Shown one piece after another: positions 51,860-60,364 of a stretch of DNA of 64,000 nucleotides. The position numbers and the translations under genes were made by a program. The DNA is taken from assembly GCF_900107455.1 (NCBI RefSeq), contig NZ_FNQB01000003.1, forward strand, positions 1,426,001 through 1,490,000, in the 5' to 3' direction. The stretch comes from Asanoa ishikariensis. GTDB lineage: Bacteria > Actinomycetota > Actinomycetes > Mycobacteriales > Micromonosporaceae. A model generated the notes under the pieces. The model was given only the letters and a program-made list of their open reading frames with translations. It was not told the DNA's origin and ran no database searches. The first letter of the stretch is position 1. The number at the start of each line of letters is the position of its first letter.

Positions 51860-53243
51860 CGGAAAGTCCCGCGTCTTCCTCGGTCTCGTTGCCGCCGGTG
51901 ACCTGCTCCCACCCGTACGAGGCGAGGAAGCCCGTGTAGCCCTCGTGCGCCCATTGTTGGGAGTGGCGCTCCTCGTGGTGCAGCAGTCGGTCCATGTCGA
52001 GATCACCACGGTATGCGCCGCCGTCGCCTTCGTACCAGGCGTGCCCGGACGTCGCCACCTCGCGGAGCTGTTGCGCCGGGTCTTTCGGGCCGTCGATGTT
52101 CAGCATGAACGTGTCGCCCCACGTCGTTCCGCCACGCTGGCTGAACTGGTCCTGGATGAGGTTCCCGCCCAGGCCCATCATCATGCCGTTCGGGGTGGTC
52201 ACCAACCGTCCACCGTTGTCGTGCACGAAACCCACGTCTTTGTCGTAGCTCCAGGAGTTCTCCTGTTGCCGGTCGGTGATGCGCCGCAGTTCCTCGGATC
52301 CGTACGGGGTCGGCGCGAAGTCGGTCGGGTCGCCTTCGGTGCCGTAGTCGGTGCCCGCGTTGAGGAGGTAGGTCATCCGCACCGCTTTGGCCGCGTCGTC
52401 CCCGCCGATGTCGGCCGGCATCAGGAAGTACGACTTGAAGATCCCGTCGCGGTCCTCGTCCTCGCGGATCTCTTCCATCCCGTCGAGGATCGTGAAGTCC
52501 TCCGGCGTGATGTGGTGTTCGGCGGCGATCTTCGTGATCGTGTCGATCGACACGCCCCGGCGCACGGCGTTCTCGAGCCACTGTCGGTAGTGGCCGGACG
52601 CGGGCGGGCCGGTCAGCAGCCCGGCGTCGCGCAGCGCCTGCTCCAGCTCGGACACCTGGGCGTCGAGCTCCCCGCCCTTGCGGGCGTCCGCCAGGGTGGT
52701 CGCCTCGTGGTCGCTGATCTTGCGGTCCTGCGCGAGTCGCATCACCGCGGCGAGTGCGGCGTCGATGGTGTTCGCCGTGGCGAGGATCGCCTTGGTCTCC
52801 TGCTCGAGCTGCCGCCTAATGGTGGCGCGGTGCCGCTGGGCCTCGGCGCGTTCTTCGGCCTCGATCCGCGACGTCGGCGGGGGTTCCGCCGGCGCGGTGT
52901 CCACGATCGCGCCGTCGGCACCGATGCGGAACTGGTAGCTGTCAGCAAGAGAGTCGTTGTTGGCGACCCGGCTCCGCAGGACGGTCACGTCGTCCGACGC
53001 GGTCTTCAGCGCTCGCTCGACGGCGGACAGCTCCGCGACCAGGATCTCGGCGTTGTTCCGCGTCACTCCCAGCGAGTTGCGGGCGCCCTCACCCGCGGCG
53101 CCGCGCCAATCGGGCAGTGTCCTGGCCTCGTCGAGCTCGTCCTGCAGCCCGACGAGTTTGTCCCGCCGGCCACGCAGCTCGGTGGCCGACTTGTCGAGCG
53201 CTCCAGCGTCCCACTTGCGGACGTCGTCGTAGCCGACAGTCAT
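51843..53243 (-). CDS. WXG-type protein with C-terminal HExxH domain, putative type VII-secreted toxin
   Basis: A 466-residue protein. Residues 1-100 are a long helical hairpin (VGYDDVRKWDAGALDKSATE, LPDWRGAAGEGARN) like the LXG/WXG N-terminal region of type VII cargo; residues 115-170 are coiled coil. The C-terminal domain has HEERH (423-427), a perfect HExxH zinc-protease motif, followed by SQQWAHEGYTGF; further acidic residues could be the third ligand. A toxin or wall-modifying metallopeptidase fits. Its ATG overlaps the WXG100-like gene by four bases (ATGA). Confidence 0.68.
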   Translation of the reverse strand: MTVGYDDVRKWDAGALDKSATELRGRRDKLVGLQDELDEARTLPDWRGAAGEGARNSLGVTRNNAEILVAELSAVERALKTASDDVTVLRSRVANNDSLADSYQFRIGADGAIVDTAPAEPPPTSRIEAEERAEAQRHRATIRRQLEQETKAILATANTIDAALAAVMRLAQDRKISDHEATTLADARKGGELDAQVSELEQALRDAGLLTGPPASGHYRQWLENAVRRGVSIDTITKIAAEHHITPEDFTILDGMEEIREDEDRDGIFKSYFLMPADIGGDDAAKAVRMTYLLNAGTDYGTEGDPTDFAPTPYGSEELRRITDRQQENSWSYDKDVGFVHDNGGRLVTTPNGMMMGLGGNLIQDQFSQRGGTTWGDTFMLNIDGPKDPAQQLREVATSGHAWYEGDGGAYRGDLDMDRLLHHEERHSQQWAHEGYTGFLASYGWEQVTGGNETEEDAGLSDGGYR

Positions 53244-53527
53244 CCCCCGAAAGCCCTCTTCGCGACGTCCTCATTCTCGGCATAGGCGTTCGCGGACGAC
53301 GCGACCGATGCGCTCCACTGGTCGATCTCGCCTGCCCAACCATCCGCGCGCTCATTGAACGTCGACGCCAGCGCGGGCGCTCTCGTTGCCGCGACGCCAC
53401 CTGGCAACGCTGTCGCGATCGCATCCAGGCCGGTACCCGGGTCCACCGCCCTGGCCTGCTCCGCGGCGGATCCCGCCGCCTTGGCCGCATTCCTCAGCTG
53501 ACCGATCTGAACCTCGAATCCGCTCAC
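53240..53527 (-). CDS. WXG100-like small helical protein
   Basis: A 95-residue protein, VSGFEVQIGQLRNAAKAAG ... WAGEIDQWSASVASSANAY, with the size and helix-turn-helix layout of ESX/WXG100 proteins but no clear WxG turn. Such proteins heterodimerise with larger LXG/WXG cargo for type VII secretion. The overlap with the next gene supports co-export. The GTG start gives family length. Confidence 0.7.
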   Translation of the reverse strand: MSGFEVQIGQLRNAAKAAGSAAEQARAVDPGTGLDAIATALPGGVAATRAPALASTFNERADGWAGEIDQWSASVASSANAYAENEDVAKRAFGG

Positions 53528-53573
53528 AGTCCGCGACCGCCTCCTTCTGCGTCGGTCATCATCCGGGACGGCA

Positions 53574-54032
53574 CTAAAAGTTCGCAAGAGCGCGGCGTGA
53601 GGTGATGTCGAGCTTGCGGAAGATTTTGCGTAGGTGATAGTCCACTGTGCTCGGGCTGATGAACAGTTGTGCCGCCACCTCGCGGTTGGACGCGCCGTTC
53701 GAGACCCGGTGCGCGATGTCACGCTCCTGGCTGGTCAGGCAGCAGCTCTGTGCGAAGCGGTTGGTCGTGTCGTGGCAGGCCAGCGTGTGGCGCAGTTCAC
53801 GCCGGGATGCGACGCCCAGCCTGCGGAACACTCCGCGCAGGTGGTGTTTGACGGTATGGGTGCTGATGACCAGGTGCGTCGCGACCTCGACGTTGGTGGA
53901 GCCGGCCGCCACGAGCAGGGCGATCTGCTCCTGTCGTGGGGTCAGCACCGCACGGGGAAGGGTTCGGGCAGGCTCTGCTGCGGCGCAGTGCATGGTGCTC
54001 CTCGGGCGAGGGTTCGGGGTCTCGACGACCAT
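53574..54032 (-). CDS. Protein with two tandem LuxR-type HTH domains
   Basis: A 152-residue protein with two LuxR/GerE DNA-binding domains: residues 30-80 ([20 protein letters not shown]) and 99-149 ([20 protein letters not shown]). Both end in the recognition-helix pattern ([15 protein letters not shown] and [15 protein letters not shown]). No receiver or ligand domain is present, which is unusual. It lies 45 bases after the SARP gene on the same strand and may be controlled with it. Confidence 0.82.
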   Translation of the reverse strand: MVVETPNPRPRSTMHCAAAEPARTLPRAVLTPRQEQIALLVAAGSTNVEVATHLVISTHTVKHHLRGVFRRLGVASRRELRHTLACHDTTNRFAQSCCLTSQERDIAHRVSNGASNREVAAQLFISPSTVDYHLRKIFRKLDITSRRALANF

Positions 54033-54077
54033 CCGATCGCGCCGCGGTGCACGACGAGTGCAGAGTGAGTGCTCGCC

Positions 54078-56957
54078 CTACGTGCCGCTCATCAGGCTCA
54101 GCCGGGCCCGGACATACGCCACCATGTCGCGGTATCCCTCGGCGTTCTCGATGCCGGAGACCTCGATGAGTTCGCGGAAGCCGTTGTCCGCGATCAGGCT
54201 CTCGAACCGCTGGCAGCCCCGTTCCGCGCGAACCTGGTCGCCCAGGTCGAATGCGGCCCGCGCGAGGATCGCCGCGATGGCACACCGGGGAGCGTTCGAC
54301 TCAGAGACACCTTCCGTCAATCCCCACTCCGACACCTCCACCGCGCGTTCGAGGCGGCCGAGTTTCCAGGAGGACTCGGCGATGAGCTGCGCGTAGTAGA
54401 TCTTCAGGTGATCGAGGTGCTTGGCCACTGCGATGGCCAGCCCTTCGTCCGCGACCCGGGTGCCGGCCTCGAACCGATCGGACCCCAGGCGCGCGCGCGT
54501 GAGTGTCAGCAGCGAAACGGCGATCAGCTCCGGGCGCCCCGTCTGCCGGGCAAGACCCACCGAGCGTTCGCCGTACGCGTTGGCGGCGTCGAGGTCGCCA
54601 CGCGACAACGAGAGCACGGCGAGGTTTCGCAGGACGTCGGCCTGTCCGGCGAGCTCTCCGGCGCCTTCGAAGATGGCCAAGGCTCGACGTAGATATTCGT
54701 CGGCCTGTGGCAGCGGGGCGAAGACCTCACCGACGGTGCGCAGGAGCTCGGCCTCCATCAGCGGCTCGCCGAGCACGCCGACCAGGTCGAGGATCGCGAG
54801 TACGGTCTGCGTCCGGCCCGCGGGTATGGAGTTGCTGCCCGGTGCGGAGGCGGCGAGGACCATGGCCGCCGCGTCGCGCCGCAGGCCGTGTGCGAGGGCC
54901 AGATCGATCGTCGCCCACAGCGCCGTCCGTTCCCGCGCGTACCAGGCGGCAGCCTGTGGCACGCTGTCGAACGATTCAGGCGTCACCCCCGACGGCGGTG
55001 CGTCGACGGTGCCGACCGGCTGCCGGTGATGCCTCGCGTAGGCGGCGCGGGCAGAGTGCAGGTAATGCACGATGAGTCGCCGCTCACACTCCGGTCGTTC
55101 CTGAGCCTCGTCGAGAAGCTCACCCGCGTAGGCCCGCAACAGGTCGTGCAGCACGTACCGCCCGGGCTGCGACTCGTTGAGCAGATTCGCGGTCACCAGT
55201 TCTGTGAGTCGTTTGCGCGCCGGTAGGCGACCGACTCCAGCGACGCTGGCCGCCGACTCCAGCGAGATCGCTGGACCCGGATGGGCGGCGAGGGCACGAA
55301 ACACCTGCGTCGTCGATGGATCGAGGGCACGGTACGACCACGAGAACACCGACCGGACATCGTCGGACGAGTCCACGCTGGACAAAGCGTCGAGTCTGGC
55401 GGACGGCGCAGAGACGTCGCTGACGACCGCGCTCAACGGCAGGGCCGGATTGAGGGCCACGCGGGCCGCGACGATCGCCAGGGCGAGCGGCAGCCCGGCA
55501 CAGAGCGTGATGACCTTGTCCAACGCGTCCGGGTCCATGGCGGCGCGGCGGCTGCCGAGGCGATTGATCAGAAGCTGCCGGGACTCGGCCTCGGTCAGCC
55601 GATCGACGTGCAGGTACCGTGCGCCCTCCCGGGTGACCAGGCTCGTCATCCGGTTGCGGCTCGTCACGATGACCAGACAGCCCTGGGAGGCTGGCAGCAG
55701 CGGGCGGACCTGATCGGAGTCGCGCGCGTTGTCCAGGAGAATCAGGACGCGACGACCGGCGAGGCGACTGCGGTAACGGGCCGCCTGGGAGTCGACGTTC
55801 TCGTGCGGTGACGAGACCGCCGGCTCGCCCAGTGACGCGAGCAGGGTGGCGAGCGCGTCCTGCGACGACATGACGCGTCCGTCCGGATCCAGGCCTCGCA
55901 GGTTCAGGAACAGTTGGCCATCGGGGAACTTGTTGGCGATCTGGTGGGCCCAGTGCACGGCGAGGGCGGTCTTGCCGATGCCACCCATGCCGCCGAGCGC
56001 GGTGATCACGATGGTCGCATCGCTGAACGCGTCGGACAGTTGGTCGTCGAGCACGGCGACCACGTCGTTTCGTCGGACGAAGCCCGCGACCGGCGGTGGA
56101 AGCTGCGCGGGCCGGGGAGCGTCCGGTGGCCGCGGCTCGTCCTGCGGGGTCCAGCCGCTGGCGAGCAGTTCCCGATACGCCTCCCGCAGTTCCGGCCCGG
56201 GGTCCACCCCGAGTTCCTCGGCGAGACGTTGACGGGTCCGCTCGAAGACCCGCACCCCTTCCGCCCGGTGACCGGTGGCCACGTACGCGCGCATCAGGCA
56301 CGCCTGTAGCGCCTCGTCCAGCGGCGCTGCGGCGGCGACGCTCAGCAGTGGGGTCAATACGGTGCCGGCCATGCCGTGGGCGATCGCGGCTTCGCTGGCC
56401 GCGAGCGCGACCGCGAGGCGCTCCCGTTCGACGGCGACGAACTCCGGCGAGCTCAACGCACTGCTCGGAAGGTCGGTGAACGCAGGGCTGCGACCAAGCT
56501 CCAGAGCGGTCAGGTACGCCCGTACGCCGGCCATGACGTCCCCGCCGGTGAGCGCCTCGCGGGCCCGCCGGACCAGCTCGCGATACATGGCCAGATCGGA
56601 GTCCTCGGTGGCGAGCGTCAGCCGGTAGCCCGTACCGGCCGGTAGGAGGTAGCGACCGGTTCCGCGGACGTCCAGGTCCGGTTCGAAGATCCGCCGGATG
56701 TGCCCGACGTGCCGATGGATCTGGTTGGCGGCGCTGGCCGGCGGTTGTTCGTCCCACAGGCCGTCGATGATGGTGTCGAGGCTGACCGCGTCGCCCCCGG
56801 CGGCGAGGAGCTTGGCCAGGATGATCCGCTGGCGAACCGGGCCGAGATCGACCACCGCGCCGTCCCGCCGGCAGCCAAGACCGCCGAAGACCTTGAACTC
56901 GCAGTGGGACCGCGGCTCCTCCGGAAGTCTGCGGTCGGGCCTTTTCACCATTGACAT
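54078..56957 (-). CDS. SARP/AfsR-type transcriptional regulator with NB-ARC ATPase
   Basis: A 959-residue regulator. Residues 20-105 are the winged-helix OmpR-like DNA-binding domain, 112-262 the BTAD helical domain (ending ELGVDPGPELREAYRELL). An NB-ARC ATPase follows: Walker A GGMGGIGKT near 322-330, LLDNARD for Walker B, LPLALAIVAARV. The C-terminus is TPR-like (LLRAYAGELLDEAQ and repeats). AfsR-type proteins activate secondary-metabolite or local genes on ATP-dependent assembly. A 17-bp tandem repeat upstream is a candidate target. ATG at 56951 is an alternative. Confidence 0.88.
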   Translation of the reverse strand: MSMVKRPDRRLPEEPRSHCEFKVFGGLGCRRDGAVVDLGPVRQRIILAKLLAAGGDAVSLDTIIDGLWDEQPPASAANQIHRHVGHIRRIFEPDLDVRGTGRYLLPAGTGYRLTLATEDSDLAMYRELVRRAREALTGGDVMAGVRAYLTALELGRSPAFTDLPSSALSSPEFVAVERERLAVALAASEAAIAHGMAGTVLTPLLSVAAAAPLDEALQACLMRAYVATGHRAEGVRVFERTRQRLAEELGVDPGPELREAYRELLASGWTPQDEPRPPDAPRPAQLPPPVAGFVRRNDVVAVLDDQLSDAFSDATIVITALGGMGGIGKTALAVHWAHQIANKFPDGQLFLNLRGLDPDGRVMSSQDALATLLASLGEPAVSSPHENVDSQAARYRSRLAGRRVLILLDNARDSDQVRPLLPASQGCLVIVTSRNRMTSLVTREGARYLHVDRLTEAESRQLLINRLGSRRAAMDPDALDKVITLCAGLPLALAIVAARVALNPALPLSAVVSDVSAPSARLDALSSVDSSDDVRSVFSWSYRALDPSTTQVFRALAAHPGPAISLESAASVAGVGRLPARKRLTELVTANLLNESQPGRYVLHDLLRAYAGELLDEAQERPECERRLIVHYLHSARAAYARHHRQPVGTVDAPPSGVTPESFDSVPQAAAWYARERTALWATIDLALAHGLRRDAAAMVLAASAPGSNSIPAGRTQTVLAILDLVGVLGEPLMEAELLRTVGEVFAPLPQADEYLRRALAIFEGAGELAGQADVLRNLAVLSLSRGDLDAANAYGERSVGLARQTGRPELIAVSLLTLTRARLGSDRFEAGTRVADEGLAIAVAKHLDHLKIYYAQLIAESSWKLGRLERAVEVSEWGLTEGVSESNAPRCAIAAILARAAFDLGDQVRAERGCQRFESLIADNGFRELIEVSGIENAEGYRDMVAYVRARLSLMSGT

Positions 56958-57060
56958 CCTAGTGACGGAACGTAAGCGGCTTCGCATTTCGGCACAGCCT
57001 GCGGCCTGCCCCGGGGTCCCCGCATCCCCCATTTCTCGTTGTCCGCCCGGTCGCCCGCCG

Positions 57061-57094
57061 ACACTGTCGCGCGGCTAACACTGTCGCCCGGCTA
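57061..57094. repeat. 17-bp tandem direct repeat between the SARP gene and the hydrolase gene
   Basis: ACACTGTCGCGCGGCTA (57061-57077) and ACACTGTCGCCCGGCTA (57078-57094) are adjacent copies with one mismatch; ACAC of a third copy follows. SARP regulators bind direct repeats, although usually with 11- or 22-bp spacing. It lies about 100 bp before the hydrolase start. Confidence 0.7.
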
Positions 57095-57190
57095 ACACGG
57101 GGACTACGTGACTCGGGTGATTCAGGGGACGAAGCCAAATCCGTACCTTCGGCGAGGTTCCAGAGGGGAACGCAAGCCCAAGGAGTGCGC

Positions 57191-58024
57191 ATGCCTCATG
57201 TCACCGTTGGCTCAGAGGGAGCCAGCCCGATCGAGATCTACTACGAAGATCACGGCACCGGTACGCCGGTGGTACTCAGCCATGGCTACCCACTCAGCGG
57301 GCGAGCGTGGGAGAAGCAGGTCTCGGCACTGGTCGCGGCCGGCTATCGCGTCATCGCGTACGACCGGCGGGGTTGGGGCAATTCCAGCCAGCCCTCCAGC
57401 GGATACGACTACGACACGTTCGCCGGCGATCTGAACGTGCTGCTCACGAAGCTGGACGTACGCGACGCCATCCTCGTGGGTCACTCGATGGGAACCGGCG
57501 ACGTTGCCCGGTACCTGGGTCGCTATGGCTCCGAGCGGGTCGCGAAGGCCGTGCTGATGTCGCCGATCCCGCCGTTCCTGCTGAAGACGGAGGACAACCC
57601 CGAAGGCGCACCGCAGTCGTTGTTCGACGAGTTCATCCAGGCCGCGAAGGCGGACCGGTACGTGTGGCTCAAGCAGTTCCTGGAGAACTTCTACAACTTC
57701 GACGTCTACGGCGGGTCGCTGGTCAGCGACGAGGCGTTCCGGGCGAGCTGGAACGTGGCCGTGGCCGGATCTCCCCTCGCCGCGGTGGCCTGCATCCCTA
57801 CCTGGCTCACCGACTTCCGCCAGGACCTGTCCAAGATCGACGTGCCGGTACTCGTGATCCAGGGCGACCAGGACCGTGTCCTGCCCATCGGGGTGACCGG
57901 CCAGCGGCTGTCCGCCTTCATCGGGGACACGCGTCTGCTCGTCATCGAGGGCGGGCCGCACGCCATCGCCTGGACCCACACCGACCAGGTCAACGACGCC
58001 CTGCTCGACTTCTTTCAGGAGTGA
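57191..58024 (+). CDS. Alpha/beta hydrolase (cofactor-free haloperoxidase/esterase type)
   Basis: A 277-residue cytoplasmic hydrolase. The nucleophile elbow is GHSMG; oxyanion region VVLSHGYPLSGRAWE; catalytic Asp in VLVIQGDQDRVLP and His in IEGGPHAIAWTH. Together these match cofactor-free chloroperoxidase/arylesterase proteins. The ATG has AGGAG five bases upstream. The next hydrolase gene follows after 11 bases, so both are in one transcript. Confidence 0.9.
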   Translation: MPHVTVGSEGASPIEIYYEDHGTGTPVVLSHGYPLSGRAWEKQVSALVAAGYRVIAYDRRGWGNSSQPSSGYDYDTFAGDLNVLLTKLDVRDAILVGHSMGTGDVARYLGRYGSERVAKAVLMSPIPPFLLKTEDNPEGAPQSLFDEFIQAAKADRYVWLKQFLENFYNFDVYGGSLVSDEAFRASWNVAVAGSPLAAVACIPTWLTDFRQDLSKIDVPVLVIQGDQDRVLPIGVTGQRLSAFIGDTRLLVIEGGPHAIAWTHTDQVNDALLDFFQE

Positions 58025-58035
58025 AAGGAAACACC

Positions 58036-58875
58036 GTGAAATTGTTCTCCCGGCGTCGCCTCGTCTACCTAGGCGTGGCCATCGGCGCCCTCACCCTGGG
58101 CGGTGTCGGCATCGGCACCGCGCAGGCCTCGACGAGCCACTCCCAACCCGCATCGGCCAAACCGACCGTCGTGCTCGTGCACGGTGCCTGGGCGGACGGC
58201 TCCAGTTGGGACAAGGTGACGGCCAAGCTCCAGCACGACGGCTGCCGAGTGGTCGCGCCGCCGAACCCGCTGACGGGTGTGGACAAGGACGCCAAGGTTC
58301 TCCGCGCGTACCTGAGCACCATCACCGGACCGATCGTCCTCGTCGGGCACTCGTACGGCGGCATGGTCATCACGAACGCCGCTCTGGGCAACAAGCAGGT
58401 CAAGGCCCTGGTGTACGTCGACGCGTACATCCCGGACAAGGACGACACCGTGAAGTCGCTGACCGGGGCCGTGCCGGGCTCGGTCTTCGCGGCCGATCCG
58501 TCCACCCTCTTCGACTTCGTCGCGATCCCCGATGACGCGACCGCTGCCAACCTCTACGTGAAGCCTTCGGTCTTCGGCAAGGCGTTCGCCGACAAGGGCA
58601 TCTCCGCCAAGGACGTGGCGGTGCTGATCGCACGGCAGCGCCCGCTGGCGTCGAACGCCCTGGACGAGGCGGCCGGCGAGCCGGCCTGGCGCACCATTCC
58701 CTCGTGGTCCGTGGTCGGCAAGCAGGACGCCATCATCCCCGCGGCAGAGCAGATCGCGATGTCCAAGCGGGCCAAGGCTCAGACCGTCGAGATCAACGCT
58801 CCTCACCTGTCCCTGGTCACCGACCCGGGCGCGGTCACCAAGCAGATCGAGGCGGCCGCCAAGGCGACCGACTGA
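58036..58875 (+). CDS. Secreted alpha/beta hydrolase
   Basis: A 279-residue exported hydrolase. Residues 1-32 are a signal peptide (RRRLVYLGVAIGALTLGGV, cleaved near AQAS). VLVHGAWADGSSW is the HG oxyanion block, GHSYGG the nucleophile elbow, and the catalytic His is in NAPHLSLVTDP. This EstC-like salicylate esterase family acts on small esters. The GTG start has GAAAGG upstream. A paralogue with the same VLVHGAWADGSSW block lies at 60365-61240. Confidence 0.88.
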   Translation: MKLFSRRRLVYLGVAIGALTLGGVGIGTAQASTSHSQPASAKPTVVLVHGAWADGSSWDKVTAKLQHDGCRVVAPPNPLTGVDKDAKVLRAYLSTITGPIVLVGHSYGGMVITNAALGNKQVKALVYVDAYIPDKDDTVKSLTGAVPGSVFAADPSTLFDFVAIPDDATAANLYVKPSVFGKAFADKGISAKDVAVLIARQRPLASNALDEAAGEPAWRTIPSWSVVGKQDAIIPAAEQIAMSKRAKAQTVEINAPHLSLVTDPGAVTKQIEAAAKATD

Positions 58876-58887
58876 CGCTCCCACCCA

Positions 58888-58924
58888 CCGGCCGTGGCAT
58901 CGCTCACCGCGGTGCCACGGCCGG
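58888..58924. terminator. Hairpin terminator after the hydrolase pair
   Basis: Perfect 12-bp arms CCGGCCGTGGCA (58888-58899) and TGCCACGGCCGG (58913-58924) with a 13-base loop follow the stop codon by 13 bases. A second small hairpin (GGGGCAT, TG, ATGCCCC at 58952-58967) lies farther on. They separate the hydrolase operon from mraY. Confidence 0.8.
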
Positions 58925-59095
58925 CCTGTCGGCCCTTTCGACCTTTCGCAAGGGGCATTGATGCCCCGCTTGGTGTCAGATGGCAAGCTCGTGTCCCGTG
59001 ACCGATGATCTAGCGATGCACCACCCGCACGGCCTGCTCATGTCGATACGTCAGGCGCCGGCCTGGAAGGTCGACGGCCTCGTGGAGGCTCGCCC

Positions 59096-60199
59096 ATGAG
59101 GGCGGTCATCGTCGCGGCCGCGGTCGCGTTCCTCATCTCCCTGTTCGGCACGCCGGTAGCGATTCGCGTCTTCACCGCGCTCAAGGCCGGCCAGCCGATC
59201 CGATCCATCGGGCTCGCCAGCAACCAGGGCAAGAAGGGCACCCCGACGATGGGCGGCGTCGCGTTCATCGTGGCGACCGTCTTCGCGTACGTCGCCGGGC
59301 ACCTTGCCCTGACCACCCTGCCCGAACGGCAGATCGCGCAGGAGGGGCCGACCATGACGGCCCTGGTCCTGCTCGGGCTGTTCGTCTTCTGCGGCGTGGT
59401 CGGCTTCTTCGACGACTTCCTCAAGGTGCGCCGCCGCAACTCCGACGGGCTGTCAGCCAAGGGCAAGCTGCTCGGCCAGGCGCTCGTCGCCGGCGGATTC
59501 GGCATCGCCGCGCTGTACGTGGCGAGCTCCAACGGCCAGACCGTGGCCAGCGAGCACATCTCGCTCTTCCGCGACATCAGCTGGCTGGACGTCGGCAAGG
59601 TCGGCTCGGTGCTCGTGTTCGTCTTCGTGATCACGGCGATGTCGAACGGCGTGAACCTCACCGACGGCCTCGACGGCCTGGCCACGGGCGCGTCGACCCT
59701 GGTGCTCGGTGCGTACGCGGTGATCGGCTACTGGCAGTACCGGCACTGGTGCGCCGACGAGACGTACGCCCGCGTGAACGAGTACTGCTACCAGGTCCGG
59801 GATCCGCTGGAGATCTCCATGATCGCGGCGGCGGGGGCCGCGGCCTGCCTCGGTTTCCTGTGGTGGAACACGTCCCCGGCCCGGATCTTCATGGGTGACG
59901 TGGGCGCGCTAGGGCTCGGCGGCCTGATCGGCGGGCTCGCGGTGGCAACCCGCACCACGCTGCTCTCGATCATCATCGGCGGGCTCTTCGTCCTCATCAC
60001 GACGACCTGGGTGATCCAGATCGTCTCGTTCCGTACCACCGGCAGACGCGTCTTTCGGATGGTGCCGTTGCACCACCATTTCGAGCTGGGCGGCTGGAGC
60101 GAGATCAACATCGTGATCCGCTTCTGGATCGTGGCCGGCGTCTGCGTGGCGATCGGCCTGGGCCTGTTCTACTCGGACTACTTGACGGTCGCTGGATAA
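59096..60199 (+). CDS. mraY: Phospho-N-acetylmuramoyl-pentapeptide transferase (MraY)
   Basis: A 367-residue integral membrane enzyme that makes lipid I from UDP-MurNAc-pentapeptide and undecaprenyl phosphate. Ten or so helices and all key motifs are present: FFDDFLK (106-107 the Mg2+-binding Asp pair), [12 protein letters not shown] (187-198), [11 protein letters not shown] (Asp268) and PLHHHFEL (326-328). The ATG has GGAGG eight bases upstream. It stands alone between hydrolase genes, not in a dcw cluster with mur and fts genes, so it is probably a second copy. Confidence 0.93.
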   Translation: MRAVIVAAAVAFLISLFGTPVAIRVFTALKAGQPIRSIGLASNQGKKGTPTMGGVAFIVATVFAYVAGHLALTTLPERQIAQEGPTMTALVLLGLFVFCGVVGFFDDFLKVRRRNSDGLSAKGKLLGQALVAGGFGIAALYVASSNGQTVASEHISLFRDISWLDVGKVGSVLVFVFVITAMSNGVNLTDGLDGLATGASTLVLGAYAVIGYWQYRHWCADETYARVNEYCYQVRDPLEISMIAAAGAAACLGFLWWNTSPARIFMGDVGALGLGGLIGGLAVATRTTLLSIIIGGLFVLITTTWVIQIVSFRTTGRRVFRMVPLHHHFELGGWSEINIVIRFWIVAGVCVAIGLGLFYSDYLTVAG

Positions 60200-60364
60200 G
60201 GCCGGGCGCTTCCACGCCTGGAGCCAGTTGACGCCCGCACGGTACGCATCGACGCGAACCACCACCAGCCTCCCGGAATGTGCGTTCAGTGACGGGTCGA
60301 TCACTCGTTCACATATGTTGTGGTCGACACCAACCGATAGCAACCGCTACATAGGAGGCTTTCG

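Noticed and set aside
59096-60199. Apparent change in the Mra[13 protein letters not shown] and HHH motifs
   Set aside because: I first took the Val and the HHH as deviations, but the same residues occur in well-studied MraY enzymes such as that of E. coli, so they are not signs of altered function.
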